Origin: Streptomyces sp. AC512_CC834
GTDB lineage: Bacteria > Actinomycetota > Actinomycetes > Streptomycetales > Streptomycetaceae
Direction of reading: 5' to 3'
Assembly (NCBI RefSeq): GCF_019049325.1
Contig: NZ_JAGMUO010000014.1
Coordinates: forward strand, 186,001-250,000
Length of the DNA stretch: 64,000 nt
The position numbers and the translations under genes were made by a program. This document shows positions 13,654 to 21,899 of this stretch, piece after piece. Under the pieces are notes generated by a model, which worked only from the letters and a program-made list of their open reading frames with translations, did not search any database and was not told the DNA's origin. Positions within the stretch are counted from its first letter, which is position 1. Every line of letters starts with the position of its first letter.

Positions 13654-16600
13654 TCAACGGTCGCACGGCGGGTCGTACTCCAGGCGTGGCAGGTACTCGT
13701 GCCACTTCTCCCTGGTCAGCACGCCCCGGGTGGCGGAGCAGATCCGGTCGATGGCGTCGTCGACACCCAGGTTCCACAGCCGGACGGTGTCCGTGCCGCT
13801 GGACACCCCCAGCATGTGGCTCACGGGGCTGAAGGAGAGGAAGTTGCCCGTCTTGGCGTTGGGGCTCATCGCCTGGCCGAGAGGAGCGGCCTCGGCGGGT
13901 GTGGTGACGCTCCAGAGCCGGACCGTGTTGTCGTTGGCGCCGCTGGCCAGCGTGTCGCCGTCCTGGCTGAACGTCAGCGACACCACCGAGTCGGTGTGTC
14001 CGGCGAGAACGGACTGCGCGGGAGACGCCTCGCCCGGGTCGGTGACGTCCCACAGGCGGACCGTGCCGTCGTCGCTGCCGCTGGCCAGGGTGTGGCCGTC
14101 GGGGCTGTAGGCGACGACGTTGACGGGCCCGAGGTGCCCGGTACGGGGCGCGCCGAGGCGGGTCGCGTGGCCGGGGTCGGAGACGTCCCAGAGCCGTACG
14201 GTGTCGTCCGCGCTGCCGCTGGCGAGGGTGCGGCCGTCCGGGCTGAAGACGAGGGTGTTGACGTACCCCGTGTGCCCGGTGAGCGGCTTGCCGAGACGGC
14301 GGGGGTGGGCCGGGTCGGCGGTGTTCCACAACTGGATGGTGCGGTCGTCGTGGGCCGTGGCCAGGGTGTGGCCGTCGGGCCCGAACGCCAGTGTGTCGGG
14401 GCCCGCGTAGCGGGTGTGCAGCGGCACCGGTGGTCCGTGGGCGGTGGGCCGGGCCGGGTCCGTGACGTCCCACAACTGGAGCGCGCGGCCTCCCGTGAGC
14501 ACCGCCAGCGTGTGGCCGTCCGGGGAGAACACCAGCGACCGGATGTCGCCCTCCCCGGGCCGGAAGGGCGCGCTCAGCGACACGGGCCGGCCGGGGTCCG
14601 TCACGTTCCACAGGCGGACCCTGCCGTCGCGGGCCGCCGTGGCCAGTACCCGCCCGTCCGGGCGGAAGGCACCGGTGCGGCCGATCATGTCCGACGTCGG
14701 CAGTGACCACAGGCGGACCTTGCTGTCGCCGCTGCCGGTGGCGAGGGTGCGGCCGTCGGGACTGAAGCCGAGCGCGTACATCTCGCCGCTGCTTCCGGCG
14801 AGGGGCACGCCGACCTGCGAGGGGTAGGACGGGTCGCTGACGTTCCACAGGCTCGCCGTGCTGTCCGCACTGCTCGCGGCGAGCATGGCGCCGTCGGGGC
14901 TGAAGGCCACCGCCCAGATGGGGCCGCTGTGGCCGGTGAGCGGTGCGCCGACTGGTCTCGCACGGTCCGGGTCGCTCACGTCCCAGAGCCGTACGGTGTT
15001 GTCCGCGCTGCCGCTGGCCAGGGTGCGGCCGTCGGGGCTGAAGGCCACGGAGTGCACCAGGTCGCTGTGCCCGGTCAGCGGTGCGCCGACCGGCTCCGGG
15101 CGGCGGGGATCGGCCACGTCCCAGAGCCGGACCTTGTCGTCGTCGCCGCCGGCCGCGAGCGTGCGGCCGTCGGGGCTGAACGCCACCGAGCGCACCGCCG
15201 CCGTGGAGCCGGTCAGGGTGTCGAGCGCCGTCGGGCGGCGCGGGTCGGCCACGTTCCACAGGCGGACGGCGTGATCGTCGTGGGCGGAGGCCAGGGTGCG
15301 GCCGTCCGGGCTGAACGCGAGCAGGTAGACGGTGCCGCCGTGACCGGACAGGGGCGCACCGAGCGGGCGCGGGCGGCTGGGGTCGCGCACGTCCCACAGC
15401 CGGATCGTGCCGTCGTCCGAGGCGCTGGCCAGGGTGCGGCCGTCCGGGCTGAAGACCGCGGTGCTCACCCAACTGGTGTGTCCGGTGAGGGGCTTGCCCA
15501 ACTGCTTGGGACGAGCCGGGTCCGATACGTCCCACAGCCGCACCGTCCGGTCGTAGCTGGCCGTCGCCAGCGTCTGGCCGTCGGGGCTGAAGGAGGTGAG
15601 GTAGACGGCGCCCGTGTGCCCGAGGAGCGGGGTGGCCAGCGGGGCGTTCACGATCGAGATCAGCCGGTTCCTGACGTCCTCGTCGTCCGGTCGCAGGCGG
15701 TGCGCCGCCAGGTCGAGCTGGGCCGACAGCGAGGGGTCCGTGTCCTGGACCCGGTCCGCTTCCGCGACCACCTGCTCGAACACGGCGTCGTTGCGCTGCT
15801 GCCAGGCGATCACCGCCGAACCGACCGCCACGAGGGCCAGGACGACCAGCGCCGACACCGCGGCACGACTGATCAGGACGGTGCGCCTGCGCAGCCTGAC
15901 CGCGGCGGCCAGGAACTCCACCGCGCTGCGGGTCAGGAAGGTGTCGTCGGCCGAGTCCGCCCAGCCGCTCGCCTGTGCCAGCCGGGAGCCCCGGTAGAGC
16001 AGTGAGGCGTCGCGTTCCGACTCCTCCCAGGCCAGGCCGTCCTCCTCAAGACGCTGGCGCAGCAGGTTGCCGGCGCGGTCCTCGTCGATCCAGTCGCGCA
16101 GCCGGGGCCAGGCGTGGAGCAGCGCCTCGTGGGTGATCTCCACGGTGTCCGCGTCGAGTGTCACCAGCCGGGCCCGCACCAGCGCCTCGAGGGACTCCTC
16201 GGTCTTGCCGGGATCCCCCGACTCCTCGGCCAGCCGGCGCCGCGTACTGCGCCGGCGGGTGGCCTGGGTGTCCTCGCTCAGCCGGACCAGCCTGAGCAGC
16301 AGCAGCCTCGCGGCCGTGCGGGCCGCCGGGTCCAGGCCCGACCACGCGCGCTCGGCGGTCGCGGCCACCGCGCCCTGGATACCGCCGGCCGCGCGGTACC
16401 CGGCCAGCGTCAGCCGGCCCGCCTTGCGCCGCTGCCAGGTGGCGAGCAGCGCGTGGGAGAGCAGCGGCAGCACGCCCGCGTCGTGGGCCCCGCGCGGTCC
16501 GTCGGTGCTCACCTCGCGGATGATCAGCTCGGCGAGACCCGGTTCGAGTTCCATGCCGACGGCCCTGGCCGGGGCGGTCACCGCCTCGCGCAGTTCCGCG

Positions 16601-17838
16601 GCGGTGAGCGGCCCGAGCACCATGTGCCGGTGTTGCAGCGCGTCGGCCAGCTCGGGGTGGCGCAGGCACTGGTCGTAGAAGTCGGCGCGCACGCCCAGCG
16701 TCACGAGCACGGGTGCCGGGCTCTGCGCGTCGCCGGGCACACAGGCGGCCTGGAGGAGCCGGATGAACAGGCGCCGGTCCGTCTCGTCGGCGCAGAGCGT
16801 GAAGAGCTCCTCGAACTGGTCCACGATGACGACCGGCGGGGCGTGCGGCTGGGCGTGCGGCGGGGCGTGCGGAGAGGTGTCCGGCAGGGTGTCCGGAGAA
16901 GCGTCCGGCGAGGCTTCACGGTGCGCCGCCCAGGCCGCGAAGGCCGCTCTGGCGGCGTCCTCCGTCCGCGGATCGCCGGCCTCCCCCGTCTCCCCCGCCT
17001 TCCCGGCCTCGCCTGCCCCGCCCATCGCCCTCGTCTCCCCGGTCCCCTGATCGCCCGGTGCCGCCGCGCGCCTCGCGGCGCCGACCACGGGCGCGAGCTG
17101 CGGTATCAGTCGGGTCAGCTCCCCGAGCGGATCGGCCCCCGGCACGAGCTGGAGGACCTTCCTGGCTTCCCCCGCCTCTCCCGCCTCCCCGGCCTCCCCG
17201 CCCTCCCGGGGCGGCCCGCCCCCGGCGTCCGGCGCGCCGTAGCGCAGGGCGGGTACCAGGCCGGCATTCAGCAGAGAGGACTTCCCCGCCCCGGAGGCGC
17301 CCACGAGCATGACCAGCCCGCCCGTGTCCCGCGCCGCGTGGAGCTGGGCGACGAGGGCCTGCGTGCTGCGTTCCCGACCGAAGAACCAGCCGGCGTCCTG
17401 CCCGCGGTAGGCGGCCAGCCCTCGGTAGGGGCAGACCCCGCCGGGGGCGGCCGGAGTCTCGGCGGGGGGCTGTTCCTCCGCGGCGGAGGGCGCGGGGCGT
17501 TCGGCGGTCGGGTCGGCCACCGCCCGCTCCCACAGGCGCTGCCACTGGGCCAGGTCGTACAGGCCGGCGGAGACCGGTACCGGTCGCGCGCGCCGCGCCT
17601 GCGGGATGAGCACGTGCAGGACCGCCGCGAGGGCGGGGAACTGGGCGGGCACGTTCTTGGCGCGCCGCCAGTCGCTGATCCGCTGGGCGGACACCCGTAC
17701 GGGCCGCCCTCGTTCGTCGACCCGCTGGAGCCGGACGACAGCCTCGGACACGCGTTTGAGGGGAGGGTTGCCCGCCTCCCTGTACAGCAGTGCGAGGCGT
17801 TCCGCGAAGGCCGTGCGTGCCCCTGAGTCGAAACTCAA
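13654..17838 (-). CDS. nSTAND ATPase with membrane helix and 14 WD40 repeats
   Basis: This 1394-aa protein starts with a helix-turn-helix-like domain (about 1-85; SAQRISDWRRAKNVPAQFPA). A Pro/Ala linker leads to an nSTAND NTPase opening with CPYRGLAAYRGQDAGWFFGR (about 136-155). Walker A GASGAGKSS is at 180-188, Walker B is VVIVDQFEELF, and a helical winged region follows. One transmembrane segment lies near 651-673, and 14 WD40 repeats fill about 733-1380, enough for two seven-bladed propellers. Repeats share FSPDGRTLASGS...VRLWDV. Start is TTG with AAGGAG 8 nt upstream. STAND proteins are ATP-driven switches in signalling or immunity; propellers sense or scaffold. Low-complexity Gly/Glu/Ala stretches (about 210-330) interrupt the NTPase. 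Ligand and output are unknown. Confidence 0.9.
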   Translation of the reverse strand: MSFDSGARTAFAERLALLYREAGNPPLKRVSEAVVRLQRVDERGRPVRVSAQRISDWRRAKNVPAQFPALAAVLHVLIPQARRARPVPVSAGLYDLAQWQRLWERAVADPTAERPAPSAAEEQPPAETPAAPGGVCPYRGLAAYRGQDAGWFFGRERSTQALVAQLHAARDTGGLVMLVGASGAGKSSLLNAGLVPALRYGAPDAGGGPPREGGEAGEAGEAGEARKVLQLVPGADPLGELTRLIPQLAPVVGAARRAAAPGDQGTGETRAMGGAGEAGKAGETGEAGDPRTEDAARAAFAAWAAHREASPDASPDTLPDTSPHAPPHAQPHAPPVVIVDQFEELFTLCADETDRRLFIRLLQAACVPGDAQSPAPVLVTLGVRADFYDQCLRHPELADALQHRHMVLGPLTAAELREAVTAPARAVGMELEPGLAELIIREVSTDGPRGAHDAGVLPLLSHALLATWQRRKAGRLTLAGYRAAGGIQGAVAATAERAWSGLDPAARTAARLLLLRLVRLSEDTQATRRRSTRRRLAEESGDPGKTEESLEALVRARLVTLDADTVEITHEALLHAWPRLRDWIDEDRAGNLLRQRLEEDGLAWEESERDASLLYRGSRLAQASGWADSADDTFLTRSAVEFLAAAVRLRRRTVLISRAAVSALVVLALVAVGSAVIAWQQRNDAVFEQVVAEADRVQDTDPSLSAQLDLAAHRLRPDDEDVRNRLISIVNAPLATPLLGHTGAVYLTSFSPDGQTLATASYDRTVRLWDVSDPARPKQLGKPLTGHTSWVSTAVFSPDGRTLASASDDGTIRLWDVRDPSRPRPLGAPLSGHGGTVYLLAFSPDGRTLASAHDDHAVRLWNVADPRRPTALDTLTGSTAAVRSVAFSPDGRTLAAGGDDDKVRLWDVADPRRPEPVGAPLTGHSDLVHSVAFSPDGRTLASGSADNTVRLWDVSDPDRARPVGAPLTGHSGPIWAVAFSPDGAMLAASSADSTASLWNVSDPSYPSQVGVPLAGSSGEMYALGFSPDGRTLATGSGDSKVRLWSLPTSDMIGRTGAFRPDGRVLATAARDGRVRLWNVTDPGRPVSLSAPFRPGEGDIRSLVFSPDGHTLAVLTGGRALQLWDVTDPARPTAHGPPVPLHTRYAGPDTLAFGPDGHTLATAHDDRTIQLWNTADPAHPRRLGKPLTGHTGYVNTLVFSPDGRTLASGSADDTVRLWDVSDPGHATRLGAPRTGHLGPVNVVAYSPDGHTLASGSDDGTVRLWDVTDPGEASPAQSVLAGHTDSVVSLTFSQDGDTLASGANDNTVRLWSVTTPAEAAPLGQAMSPNAKTGNFLSFSPVSHMLGVSSGTDTVRLWNLGVDDAIDRICSATRGVLTREKWHEYLPRLEYDPPCDR

Positions 17839-18120
17839 GGTCTCTGCTCCTTACTTCCCCCGCACCTGGACGTCCGGACCGGAAAACTCACTCTATATGT
17901 CTGACCTGCGGCTACAGCGGCGTCGTGATTCCGGAACCTCCTCTGCGGCGACCACAGGTGGCAGGATCGCGTCGCAGTGGCGAGGCGGCCTCGCGGCACC
18001 CTGACAGGTCAGCGGCCCAGCGCTCGAGGTGTCACCCCAAGTGACCGCATGTTCTCGGTCAGCTTTCGGCGGCCAAACCCTTTTCCGACCCGTTCCGGTA
18101 TCGCACGCGAAAACGGCGCC

Positions 18121-18174
18121 GGCATGGTTTGGCACCGGTCCCCACGAGGGGAGGGACCGGAGCCAAACCATGCC
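18121..18174. repeat. 21-bp inverted repeat (large hairpin) between divergent genes
   Basis: The arms at 18121-18141 and 18154-18174 are reverse complements at 20 of 21 positions (one A-A mismatch) around a 12-nt loop. The element lies between the start of the nSTAND-WD40 gene (minus) and the ferredoxin gene (plus), where no transcript is expected to end. The whole gap 17839-18282 (444 bp) has no other supported gene. A TATAGA motif reads on the minus strand near 17893-17899 and may belong to the nSTAND promoter. Confidence 0.85.
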
Positions 18175-18282
18175 GACGCGTACGTGCCGGCCAACAGGCG
18201 GGCGGGCCGGTCGGATTCGGCGCGCGGATCCGCGGGCAGGCACGTCGGGAAGGCTCCGACACCGATCGCCGCTGGAGTGCGT

Positions 18283-18477
18283 ATGAGGATCTCCGTCGAC
18301 CCCGAGCAGTGTTACGGCTCCGGCGACTGCGTCCACCGGGCCCCGTCCGTCTTCACCAAGGTGGACGGCCTCGGTGCCGTCATACCCGGCCGGGAGTACG
18401 ACGTCGACGCCCCGCGGGTGCGCGAGGCGGCCGAGGGGTGCCCGTCCGCCGCGATCACCATCACGGCGGGGGACTGA
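18283..18477 (+). CDS. Small 3Fe-4S-type ferredoxin
   Basis: The 64-aa soluble protein carries one cluster motif: C10-x5-C16 (CYGSGDC) and C53-P (GCPSAA). The second canonical cysteine position is glycine, so a [3Fe-4S] cluster is expected, as in the ferredoxins that pass electrons to cytochrome P450s. No P450 or ferredoxin reductase lies in the window, so its partner must be encoded elsewhere. ATG 18283 follows GGAG at 18274-18277; a longer open frame upstream is rejected because it has no ferredoxin similarity. The methyltransferase gene starts 26 nt downstream, so an operon is likely. Confidence 0.9.
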   Translation: MRISVDPEQCYGSGDCVHRAPSVFTKVDGLGAVIPGREYDVDAPRVREAAEGCPSAAITITAGD

Positions 18478-18503
18478 GCATCCGGGGCGAACCGGGCGGC
18501 TTT

Positions 18504-19415
18504 GTGCCAGAGGCCCTGGTCACCCTCGCCGCCCGGTACGTGCGCAACGGCCCCGGCACCTTCGGGAAGGCGGCCCTCGCCGCGCGCCTGGTCAACCCGC
18601 AGTTGCGCGAGCACCCACGCCTCAGAGTCGTCGAAGTGCGTTCCGGCGGTCTGTTCGCCGTGGACACGCAGGACCTCATCCAGCGGTACCTGTACCTGTT
18701 CGGCGCCTGGGAGCCGCACCTGACGGGCTGGCTGCGGCGCCGGCTGCGACCGGGGGACGGCTTCGTCGACGTCGGGGCCAACATCGGCGTCTTCAGCGTC
18801 CTCGCGGCCCAACTGGTCGGTGACGCGGGCCGGGTCGTCGCGATCGAGGCGTCCCCCGACCTCCACCGCCGCCTGGTGGGGCACGCGCGGCTCAACGCCC
18901 TCGGGAACATCCGCGCGCTGAACGCCGCGGTCTCGGACCGGTCCAGGACGTTGACCTTCGTGCTCGCCAGCTCACGTAACACGGGGGCGAACAGCATCGT
19001 CCCGTACGACGGCCCGGCGGAGTCCAGCTTCGAGATGGAGGCCAGGACGCTGCCGGAGCTGCTCGACCCGGCGGAGATCGCGAACGCCCGGGTGGTCAAG
19101 ATCGATGTGGAGGGCGCGGAGGGGAGCGTGGTGCGCGGTCTGGCGCCGATGCTGGGCGCTCTGCGGTCCGACGCGGAGATCTGCGTCGAGGTGGCGCCCG
19201 AGCGCATGGCCCGGCTCGGGGACTCCATCGACGACCTGCTGACGGTGATGCGTGACGCCGGGTTCCACGTGTACCGGCTGGCCAACGACTACGCGCCCGA
19301 GAGCTACCCCTCGGCGCTGAGCGGTGAGCCCCGGGCGCCGGTTCGCTGGCGCGGGCCGGTGACCGAGGAGAGCGACCTGGTCTTCTCGCGGGTCGACGCG
19401 GAGCGGCTGCCCTGA
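18504..19415 (+). CDS. FkbM-family SAM-dependent methyltransferase
   Basis: The 303-aa product has the Rossmann methyltransferase core of the FkbM family. Motif I is FVDVGANIGVFSVLAAQLV (about residues 89-107), with the acidic ribose ligand in VVAIEASPDLHRRL. The FkbM signature VVKIDVEGAEGSVVRGL lies near 200-216. FkbM-type enzymes O-methylate polyketides, sugars and surface glycans. GTG 18504 is the first in-frame start after the ferredoxin stop; its ribosome-binding site is weak, so the start is uncertain. The ferredoxin upstream and the convergent glycosyltransferase suggest a small tailoring or surface-glycan group; the substrate is unknown. Confidence 0.88.
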   Translation: MPEALVTLAARYVRNGPGTFGKAALAARLVNPQLREHPRLRVVEVRSGGLFAVDTQDLIQRYLYLFGAWEPHLTGWLRRRLRPGDGFVDVGANIGVFSVLAAQLVGDAGRVVAIEASPDLHRRLVGHARLNALGNIRALNAAVSDRSRTLTFVLASSRNTGANSIVPYDGPAESSFEMEARTLPELLDPAEIANARVVKIDVEGAEGSVVRGLAPMLGALRSDAEICVEVAPERMARLGDSIDDLLTVMRDAGFHVYRLANDYAPESYPSALSGEPRAPVRWRGPVTEESDLVFSRVDAERLP

Positions 19416-19467
19416 TCCCCGGTATGGCCCTCCCTGGTACGGCCCTCCCCGTCGCCGCCGAGTCGGT

Positions 19468-20268
19468 TCACGGACGCGCGCGCGGGCCGTCGGCGCCGTC
19501 CGGCGGACGCCACCCGAAGGAGGCCAGGGACCTCGCCCTGGCCTCCACCACCGCCATCCGGGCATCGCGTTCGGCGGGGTCCACATGGGACGCCTGGCCG
19601 GTCACCTGGCCCTCCCACTTGCGGTAGAGGAGGCCCACCTCCTCGGAGAACCACCCGCGGCTCACGGAGTTGAGTGCCAGCAGCAGACCGGTGTCCTCGG
19701 ACGCCGGCAGGGCCATCCAGCCGCCCAGGGCGAGCAGCAGATCCCGCCGTACCAGGAGCGTCGCCGGGTGGACCTGGGCGCGGAAGCCGTTCGCCTTCCA
19801 GAAGCCGAGTACCTCTCCGCGCTCGATCGGCCCGTGCTCCGGGTCGCCGGGGAAACCCGCCGTCGAGCCGTCGGGCAGGAGGTCCAGGACCCGTGAGGTC
19901 GCCCAGCCGAGCGCTGGGTCGCCCTCCAGGGCGGCCAGGTCGCGGGCCAGGGCTCCCGGGGCGAGCCGGTCGTCGGCGTCCAGGACCTTCACGTACGCGC
20001 CGTCCGCGTGGGCCAGGGCCATGGTGCGGGCCACCCCCGGTCCGCCCTGCCGGCCCTGTCGCCCCTGGTGGAAGACGACACGCGGATCGTCGGGCACGTA
20101 CGGCCGGACGTCCTGCGTACGGCCGTCCTCCTGGATCACCCAGTGCCATTCCCAGCCGGCGGGCAACTCCTGTGCACACAACGACGCGTGGGCCTGCGGC
20201 AGGAAGTGGGCCGAGGGGCCGTGGACGGCTGTGACGATGACGACGCGCCGGTTCACGGCGGCACTCAC
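19468..20268 (-). CDS. Family 2 glycosyltransferase
   Basis: A GT-A fold enzyme of about 266 aa. It begins RRVVIVTAVHGPSAHFLPQA (nucleotide-binding strand), followed by the metal-binding DxD region YVKVLDADDRLAPGALARDL and an acceptor region with PASEDTGLLLALN. There is no signal peptide or membrane segment. It would transfer a sugar from a nucleotide-sugar donor. The frame is open to 20307; GTG 20268 was preferred because similarity starts just after it, but GTG at 20301 or 20307 are alternatives and none has a strong ribosome-binding site. It is convergent with the methyltransferase gene. Confidence 0.85.
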   Translation of the reverse strand: MSAAVNRRVVIVTAVHGPSAHFLPQAHASLCAQELPAGWEWHWVIQEDGRTQDVRPYVPDDPRVVFHQGRQGRQGGPGVARTMALAHADGAYVKVLDADDRLAPGALARDLAALEGDPALGWATSRVLDLLPDGSTAGFPGDPEHGPIERGEVLGFWKANGFRAQVHPATLLVRRDLLLALGGWMALPASEDTGLLLALNSVSRGWFSEEVGLLYRKWEGQVTGQASHVDPAERDARMAVVEARARSLASFGWRPPDGADGPRARP

Positions 20269-20318
20269 CACCTTCACCACCTTTCCGTACGCCTTCGGCA
20301 CTCGCACTCACGGGTTCC

Positions 20319-20382
20319 GGTCCGTCGTCCGGGTCCGTCGTTCAGGTCCGTCGTTCAGGTCCGTCGTTCGGGTCCGTCTTCG
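20319..20382. repeat. 13-bp tandem repeat upstream of the glycosyltransferase gene
   Basis: Five units of GGTCCGTCGTTC(A/G) start at 20319, 20332, 20345, 20358 and 20371 (the last is 12 bp). The array lies directly 5' of the glycosyltransferase start, in its promoter/leader region. Confidence 0.85.
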
Positions 20383-20787
20383 CGCTCGCAGGGTCTCTCA
20401 CAGTTGTCCGGTTGGCTTCGGGATCCTCGGTGAAGCTGTACCCGAGTGGGCCGTAACCTTCCCTGTGGATCGTCGTTTTACCGGACGAACCCGCCGCGTG
20501 CTCGAAATGCGCGCGGCCCCCGTCGCCGACATCGCGGCTTTTGTCCGAGATAGCCGGCTCAGCGTCCGACGGGGCGGCAATCCCCGGGTGTGCGAGTCCG
20601 TAGGGGCCCGCACAAGCCAGATGCCGGCAACGCCGCAGCCGGCGGCGACGCATACGGGCTCTGCGACGCGGGATCGGCCCGGACTCGTCCGCGCTCGTTA
20701 TGGCTTCCACTCCTTGGGGCTACGCGATAACTCAGGATCTTTAAGAGCTCCAGAGACGCTACAACTCCTGAAGTGCACACATGGCGG
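20383..20787. other. Gene-poor stretch
   Basis: No supported gene in about 400 bp. A minus-strand frame at 20342-20710 could encode 122 aa (Arg-rich N-terminus), but it runs through the 13-bp repeat array, shows no domain, and its start has no spaced ribosome-binding site. It is treated as unproven. The A/T-richer patch at 20716-20760 could hold a promoter, though I cannot assign it. Confidence 0.4.
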
Positions 20788-20819
20788 CGGCCCGGCTGCT
20801 CTGTCGAGCTGCCGGGCCG
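20788..20819 (-). terminator. Terminator after the DUF6344 gene
   Basis: CGGCCCGGC (20788-20796) pairs with GCCGGGCCG (20811-20819). After one mismatch a further four pairs and a TGTC tetraloop close the hairpin. It lies 65 nt past the stop of the minus-strand gene. On the plus strand it is followed by TTTCTCG, so it may act in both directions. Confidence 0.7.
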
Positions 20820-20883
20820 TTTCTCGCGTGTGGTGCTGTACGCAGATCGCCGTTACGTCGGAGTCGAGGGTTTCGCGGTCCGC

Positions 20884-21246
20884 TCAGCGCTGAAGAGGGG
20901 CGGTGTGCTGGGCCGGAGACTCGGCGGCGGTGTCGTCGCACTGGGGGGCGACGGCCGTGGCGGTGGCGTCGGCGAGCGGGCGGTGACGGCAACTGGGCGC
21001 CGACCCGTGGGCCTCGGCGCGGATGCGCTGCTTCATCGTGGGGGGCAGGGAGCCGGTACGGGACCAGGACCAGGGGACCGAGGCCGCGGGTGCCGCCTCG
21101 GGGGAGGCGCTCTCGGCGTTGCTGTGCGTTCCGGTCTGCGGTACGGCCGCGGAGGCCGTCGTCGTGATGAGTCCGAGCGCCGTGCACAGCGCGAGGAAGG
21201 CGGTGACGATGGTGGTCCACAGCGTCATGACCTTGTTCCGGGCCAT
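20884..21246 (-). CDS. DUF6344-type small secreted or membrane-anchored protein
   Basis: The 120-aa protein begins MARNKVMTLWTTIVTAFLAL and continues into a hydrophobic segment (about residues 8-30) ending TTASAAVP, a signal peptide or N-terminal anchor with an ASA-type cleavage site. The conserved segment WSWSRTGSLPPTMKQRIRAE follows (about 58-77), then a His/Arg/Cys stretch with two cysteines. I recognise it as a Streptomyces family of unknown function (DUF6344). ATG is preceded by GAGGGG at good spacing. It is divergent from the DLW-39 gene. Confidence 0.82.
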   Translation of the reverse strand: MARNKVMTLWTTIVTAFLALCTALGLITTTASAAVPQTGTHSNAESASPEAAPAASVPWSWSRTGSLPPTMKQRIRAEAHGSAPSCRHRPLADATATAVAPQCDDTAAESPAQHTAPLQR

Positions 21247-21339
21247 AACCCCTCACTTTCGGGTTGGGCGATTTGCGTACTTTCCTCATGATGTGTATGC
21301 GGGCCGCGAAGTGGTGGACCTACGTCCGTGGCGCGTCGA

Positions 21340-21353
21340 TGTTCAGATGAACA
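21340..21353. promoter_or_regulatory. Palindrome upstream of the DUF6344 gene (candidate operator)
   Basis: TGTTCAGATGAACA is a 14-bp palindrome (6-bp arms, 2-bp spacer) in the 338-bp divergent gap between the DUF6344 and DLW-39 genes. Nothing else was recognised there except a -10-like TATAGT at 21534-21539 that may serve DLW-39. Confidence 0.35.
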
Positions 21354-21584
21354 CCACCCGAATAGCCGCAGGGCGCTGCAAAAGGTGCCCAGGCGGGAGA
21401 TAGGAGGGCGAAAGTCACCGCACGTAGGGGTGTGATCACCCTCCGATCGGAACGGCCGCATCCGCTTCTAGAGGGTTCCGGCGACGGGCAGTTGACCACG
21501 GACGCAGGTCACCGATCGGTATCGGCCGGTGTGTATAGTCGGGCGCCAGAGGTCCCCTACGTCAAGGAAAGACGAGGTCGCGCG

Positions 21585-21713
21585 GTGAAGAAGCTTCTCC
21601 TGGTCGCACTGGCCGCCATCGGCGGGCTCCTCGTGTACCGCCAGATCCAGGCGGATCGCGCCGAGCAGGATCTGTGGACGGAGGCGACTGACTCCGTGCC
21701 CACGGGTTCGTGA
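21585..21713 (+). CDS. DLW-39 family small membrane protein
   Basis: The 42-aa protein has a membrane segment KLLLVALAAIGGLLVYRQIQ followed by the family-defining tail ADRAEQDLWTEATDSVPTGS, which contains the DLW motif. The family is found near gyrA in Streptomyces; its function is unknown. GTG 21585 was chosen because the family starts with (M)KKLLL; the frame upstream is not conserved in kind. AAGGAAAGACGAGG lies upstream. A strong terminator follows 28 nt after the stop, so the gene appears monocistronic. Confidence 0.88.
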   Translation: MKKLLLVALAAIGGLLVYRQIQADRAEQDLWTEATDSVPTGS

Positions 21714-21741
21714 GTACGACCGACATCCGGTCCTGAGCAGA

Positions 21742-21768
21742 CCCCGGCCGTCAAACGGTCGGGGTTTT
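21742..21768 (+). terminator. Terminator of the DLW-39 gene
   Basis: CCCCGGCCG (21742-21750) pairs with CGGTCGGGG (21756-21764, one G-U pair) over a 5-nt loop, followed by TTTT (21765-21768): a classical intrinsic terminator. Confidence 0.88.
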
Positions 21769-21899
21769 GTGTTGCCCGATTCCGTACACCGGGCGCTGGG
21801 GCGCGGGGGTGCGGGAGCGCGGGGGTGCGCGGCAGGATGGGGCGCGGTCCGCGCGGGGCGGGCGGCGAGAGAGCCGGTGAACGCGAGGGGTGGCGGGTC

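Noticed and set aside
13568..15535. 655-codon minus-strand frame inside the WD40 region
   Set aside because: A +1 shadow of the WD40 repeats, so it looks repetitive (RRPHPG-type) but has no fold; the main frame keeps GHT-FSPDG-RLWD motifs throughout.
17977..18282. N-terminal extension of the ferredoxin frame
   Set aside because: The segment crosses the 21-bp hairpin and is basic and unstructured; ATG 18283 has its own ribosome-binding site and gives the normal ferredoxin length.
20342..20710. 122-aa minus-strand hypothetical protein
   Set aside because: Passes through the 13-bp repeats, has no domain, and no ribosome-binding site at a usable distance. Kept only as a note in the gene-poor region.
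21492..21539. TTGACC with TATAGT as the DLW-39 promoter
   Set aside because: The two elements are 36 bp apart, far beyond the normal 16-19 bp. TATAGT may still be a -10 with an unrecognised -35.
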